A stretch of 64,000 nucleotides of DNA, taken from the NCBI GenBank assembly GCA_034003245.1, contig JAVEYY010000027.1, positions 3,308 to 67,307 on the forward strand, given 5' to 3'. Below, piece by piece: positions 62,064 through 64,000 of the stretch. The stretch comes from Perlabentimonas sp034003245. Lineage in GTDB: Bacteria; Bacteroidota; Bacteroidia; Bacteroidales; Tenuifilaceae. Made by a program: the position numbers and the translations under genes. Below the pieces are notes generated by a model. That model worked only from the letters and a program-made list of their open reading frames with translations. It did not search any database and was not told the origin of the DNA. The first letter of the stretch is position 1, and every line of letters starts with the position of its first letter.

Positions 62064-62627
62064 ACTATGATTTGTTTGATTAAATGATTAACGATGATTA
62101 ATGACGAGTATAAATATTCTGAATTGACCTCTAAGATAATTGGGTGTGCAATGACTGTTCATTCTGAACTTGGCAATGGTTTTCAGGAAGTTATTTACCA
62201 GAGAGCATTAGAAATTGAGATGACTGATCAGGGAATCGTTTTTAGTCGTGAATATGAAATGCCCGTTTATTACAAAAAACGACAAATCGGGACAAGAAGA
62301 GTTGATTTTTTAGTTGAAGGTGTGGTTTCAGTTGAGTTAAAAGCCCTTATTCAATTAGAAGATGTTCACTTGGCACAAGCAATCAATTACTTGGAAGCCT
62401 ATGATTTGGAAATAGGGCTACTTATAAATTTCGGAGCAAAATCGCTACAATTCAAGAGATTGACCAACAAATCGTTTAAACAAAAAAGTCAGGGAAATCC
62501 AAAAATCAAATAGTCTGATCTATGATTCGTATTATTAAATGATTTACAATGATTACAAAAGGGAATAAAAGCTAAGTAAAAAGAAAATCACAAAATCAAA
62601 TGAATCAAAAAAATCACAGTTCAGACA
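62057..62627. mobile_element. Inverted-repeat-bounded unit carrying a GxxExxY gene
   Basis: The 25 bases at 62057-62081 (starting TGTCTGAACTATGATTT) match the inverse of 62603-62627 at 23 of 25 positions, and weaker similarity extends about 20 bases further in. A third, direct copy begins at 62513 just after the GxxExxY stop. The unit is 571 bp, separates hsdR from hsdS, and supplies the hsdR stop codon. No clear target duplication was found. Confidence 0.6.
62094..62513 (+). CDS. GxxExxY protein (PD-(D/E)xK-like)
   Basis: A 139-residue protein with the family motif in GNGFQEVIYQRAL and a nuclease-like core RRVDFLVEGVVSVELKA. Family members are often present in many copies per Bacteroidota genome; their function is not established, though the fold suggests a nuclease. 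It begins 30 bp after hsdR inside the inverted-repeat unit described separately. It is unlikely to be part of the restriction enzyme itself. Confidence 0.88.
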   Translation: MINDEYKYSELTSKIIGCAMTVHSELGNGFQEVIYQRALEIEMTDQGIVFSREYEMPVYYKKRQIGTRRVDFLVEGVVSVELKALIQLEDVHLAQAINYLEAYDLEIGLLINFGAKSLQFKRLTNKSFKQKSQGNPKIK

Positions 62628-62640
62628 AAGGGAGCAGCTT

Positions 62641-63888
62641 ATGAATAAAGATAAAAAATTGATACCCGAATTGCGTTTTCCTGAGTTTCTGAATAATAAG
62701 GAATGGGCAGAAATGACCTTGGGAAATATAGGCGAGTTTATTGGTGGTGGAACACCTGATACTTCAAAGTCAGAGTATTGGAATGGAGATATTCAATGGT
62801 ACACACCGACAGAAGTTAAAGATGGAGTGCTTGGAAAAAGTTTAAGAACAATAACGAAAGTTGGTTTAAATAACTCATCAGCCAAATTGTTACCTAAAGG
62901 AGCGTTACTATTAACCACGAGAGCAACTATAGGCGATATTGCTATTGCTAATTCTGAATGCACCACAAACCAAGGCTTTCAATCATTAGTTGTAAAAGAT
63001 TCGGAAATAAATACTTTTTGGTACTATTGGATAATTCAACATAAAAATGAGCTTAAACGTAAAGCTTCAGGTTCTACATTCCCAGAAATTGGCAAAAATG
63101 AAATAGTAAAAATAAAAGCGTACCGACCTGATAAAGACGAGCAACAAAAAATCGCCTCCTGCCTTTCTTCCTTAGATGAAGTAATTACAGCCCATAGCCA
63201 AAAGTTGGAATTACTCAAAGACCATAAAAAAGGCTTAATGCAAAACCTTTTCCCGCAAGAAGGTGAGAAAGTGCCAAAGTATCGTTTTAAGGAGTTTGAG
63301 AAAGATGGGGAGTGGGTGGAGGAAAGTCTTGAATATTTGACTGTTAAAATTGGTGATGGTATTCATACTACACCTAAATATGAGCCATCGGGCGAATATT
63401 ATTTTGTAAATGGAAATAATTTAATTGATGGTAAAATTGTTGTTGACGAAAAAACTAAAAGAGTATCATCGGAAGAATTTGAAATACATAAAAAAGACTT
63501 GACTGAAAAAACAATTTTTTTATCTATAAATGGAACGATTGGCAATCTAGCTTTTTATAACAATGAAATGGTAGTATTGGGAAAAAGTGCTTGCTACATT
63601 ACACCAAATCAAAAACTGAACTATGTTTTCTTGTTTTATTGCTTACAGTCGCCTAGAATAATCGATTATTTCTTTTCAGAAATAACTGGTTCGACAATAA
63701 AAAATCTTTCTTTAAAATCAATCAGAGGAACATTGATTAATCTACCATCCGAAAAGGAACAACAACGCATCGCTTCTTGTCTTTCTTCTTTAGATGCCCT
63801 AATCACCGCACAAGCAGAGAAGATAGAACAATTGAAGTTGCATAAAAAAGGATTAATGCAGGGCTTGTTTCCAAAAATTAATGATTAA
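62641..63888 (+). CDS. hsdS: Type I restriction enzyme, S (specificity) subunit
   Basis: A 415-residue subunit with two target-recognition domains, each followed by a conserved helix that sets the spacer. The first half begins LRFPEFLNNKEWAEMTLGNIGEFIGGGTPDTSKSEYWNG and ends DEQQKIASCLSSLDEVITAH; the second begins YRFKEFEKDGEWVEESL and ends EKEQQRIASCLSSLDALITAQ. The near-identical helices are the central and C-terminal conserved regions. The length is normal, so the gene looks intact. The DNA site cannot be read from the sequence. Confidence 0.94.
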   Translation: MNKDKKLIPELRFPEFLNNKEWAEMTLGNIGEFIGGGTPDTSKSEYWNGDIQWYTPTEVKDGVLGKSLRTITKVGLNNSSAKLLPKGALLLTTRATIGDIAIANSECTTNQGFQSLVVKDSEINTFWYYWIIQHKNELKRKASGSTFPEIGKNEIVKIKAYRPDKDEQQKIASCLSSLDEVITAHSQKLELLKDHKKGLMQNLFPQEGEKVPKYRFKEFEKDGEWVEESLEYLTVKIGDGIHTTPKYEPSGEYYFVNGNNLIDGKIVVDEKTKRVSSEEFEIHKKDLTEKTIFLSINGTIGNLAFYNNEMVVLGKSACYITPNQKLNYVFLFYCLQSPRIIDYFFSEITGSTIKNLSLKSIRGTLINLPSEKEQQRIASCLSSLDALITAQAEKIEQLKLHKKGLMQGLFPKIND

Positions 63889-63892
63889 TATT

Positions 63893-64000
63893 ATGGAAAA
63901 TTGGATACATACGGCAATACAGCTTTTGCAAAGAAGTCTTAGGCCTATACCACAGGAGTTAAACGAACTGGATTGGAAAAGTGGCTTGTCCGATAAAAGT
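63893..64000 (+). CDS. Start of a probable AlbA_2 (Schlafen-type) ATP-binding protein, cut by the window edge
   Basis: The first 36 codons from ATG 63893, 4 bp after the hsdS stop, are visible. The segment NELDWKSGLSDKS resembles the opening of AlbA_2/divergent AAA-4 domain proteins, which are often found within type I restriction operons. The frame runs off the window, so length and domain content are unknown. Confidence 0.55.
   Translation, partial: MENWIHTAIQLLQRSLRPIPQELNELDWKSGLSDKS

Overview
The window is a chromosomal segment of a Bacteroidota bacterium, probably of the order Bacteroidales or close to it. The grounds are gene content (a DksA-like protein beside a long isoleucyl-tRNA synthetase, a Wzi-like capsule protein, FGE-sulfatase and GH28 lipoproteins, GxxExxY), the near absence of Shine-Dalgarno sites, and promoters of the TTTG / TAnnTTTG type, clearest upstream of ileS. 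No rRNA, tRNA or CRISPR array was seen.

Positions 1-49,600 are mostly core genome: dksA-like/ileS, a vanZ-like gene, a decayed toxin with its intact antitoxin, a Na/Pi cotransporter, marC, a sugar transferase with a Wzi-like protein, two large hybrid histidine kinases, an MscS channel, a multidomain ABC exporter, dnaG, a 1,152-residue outer-membrane protein, metK, PBP1A, a duplicated oligopeptide ABC ATPase, a LolC/E-like permease, a methyltransferase, rbfA, a biotin-carrying carboxyltransferase with accA and accD, and a GH28 lipoprotein.

The most distinctive core locus is a minus-strand run at 10,897-16,695. It encodes an octaheme cytochrome of the tetrathionate-reductase family, a membrane cytochrome b, a double-rhodanese lipoprotein, two YeeE/YedE sulfur-transport proteins (one fused to a rhodanese domain) and a membrane-anchored rhodanese. 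Three of these otherwise different proteins end in exactly Arg-Gly-Gly-Cys, written with different codons. In the two single-rhodanese proteins the catalytic cysteine is missing and this terminal cysteine is the one that remains near the domain. I read this as a periplasmic sulfur-relay module built around C-terminal cysteine arms, coupled to reduction of a sulfur oxyanion.

From about 49,600 to the end the window is accessory and repeat-rich. It holds an AbiEi/AbiEii-like toxin-antitoxin pair in which the same dyad (GGCAGCA-N9-TGCTGCC) precedes both genes, small secreted proteins, a Bro-N/Fic fusion downstream of a MITE-like element, a 1.4-kb gene-free stretch with a strict 21-bp periodic array and a duplicated 94-bp block, two orphan genes, and part of a type I restriction locus (hsdR, a GxxExxY gene inside its own inverted repeats, hsdS, and the start of a probable AlbA_2 ATP-binding protein). 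No hsdM lies inside the window. A second MITE-like element with a 7-bp target duplication lies between rbfA and the carboxyltransferase gene.
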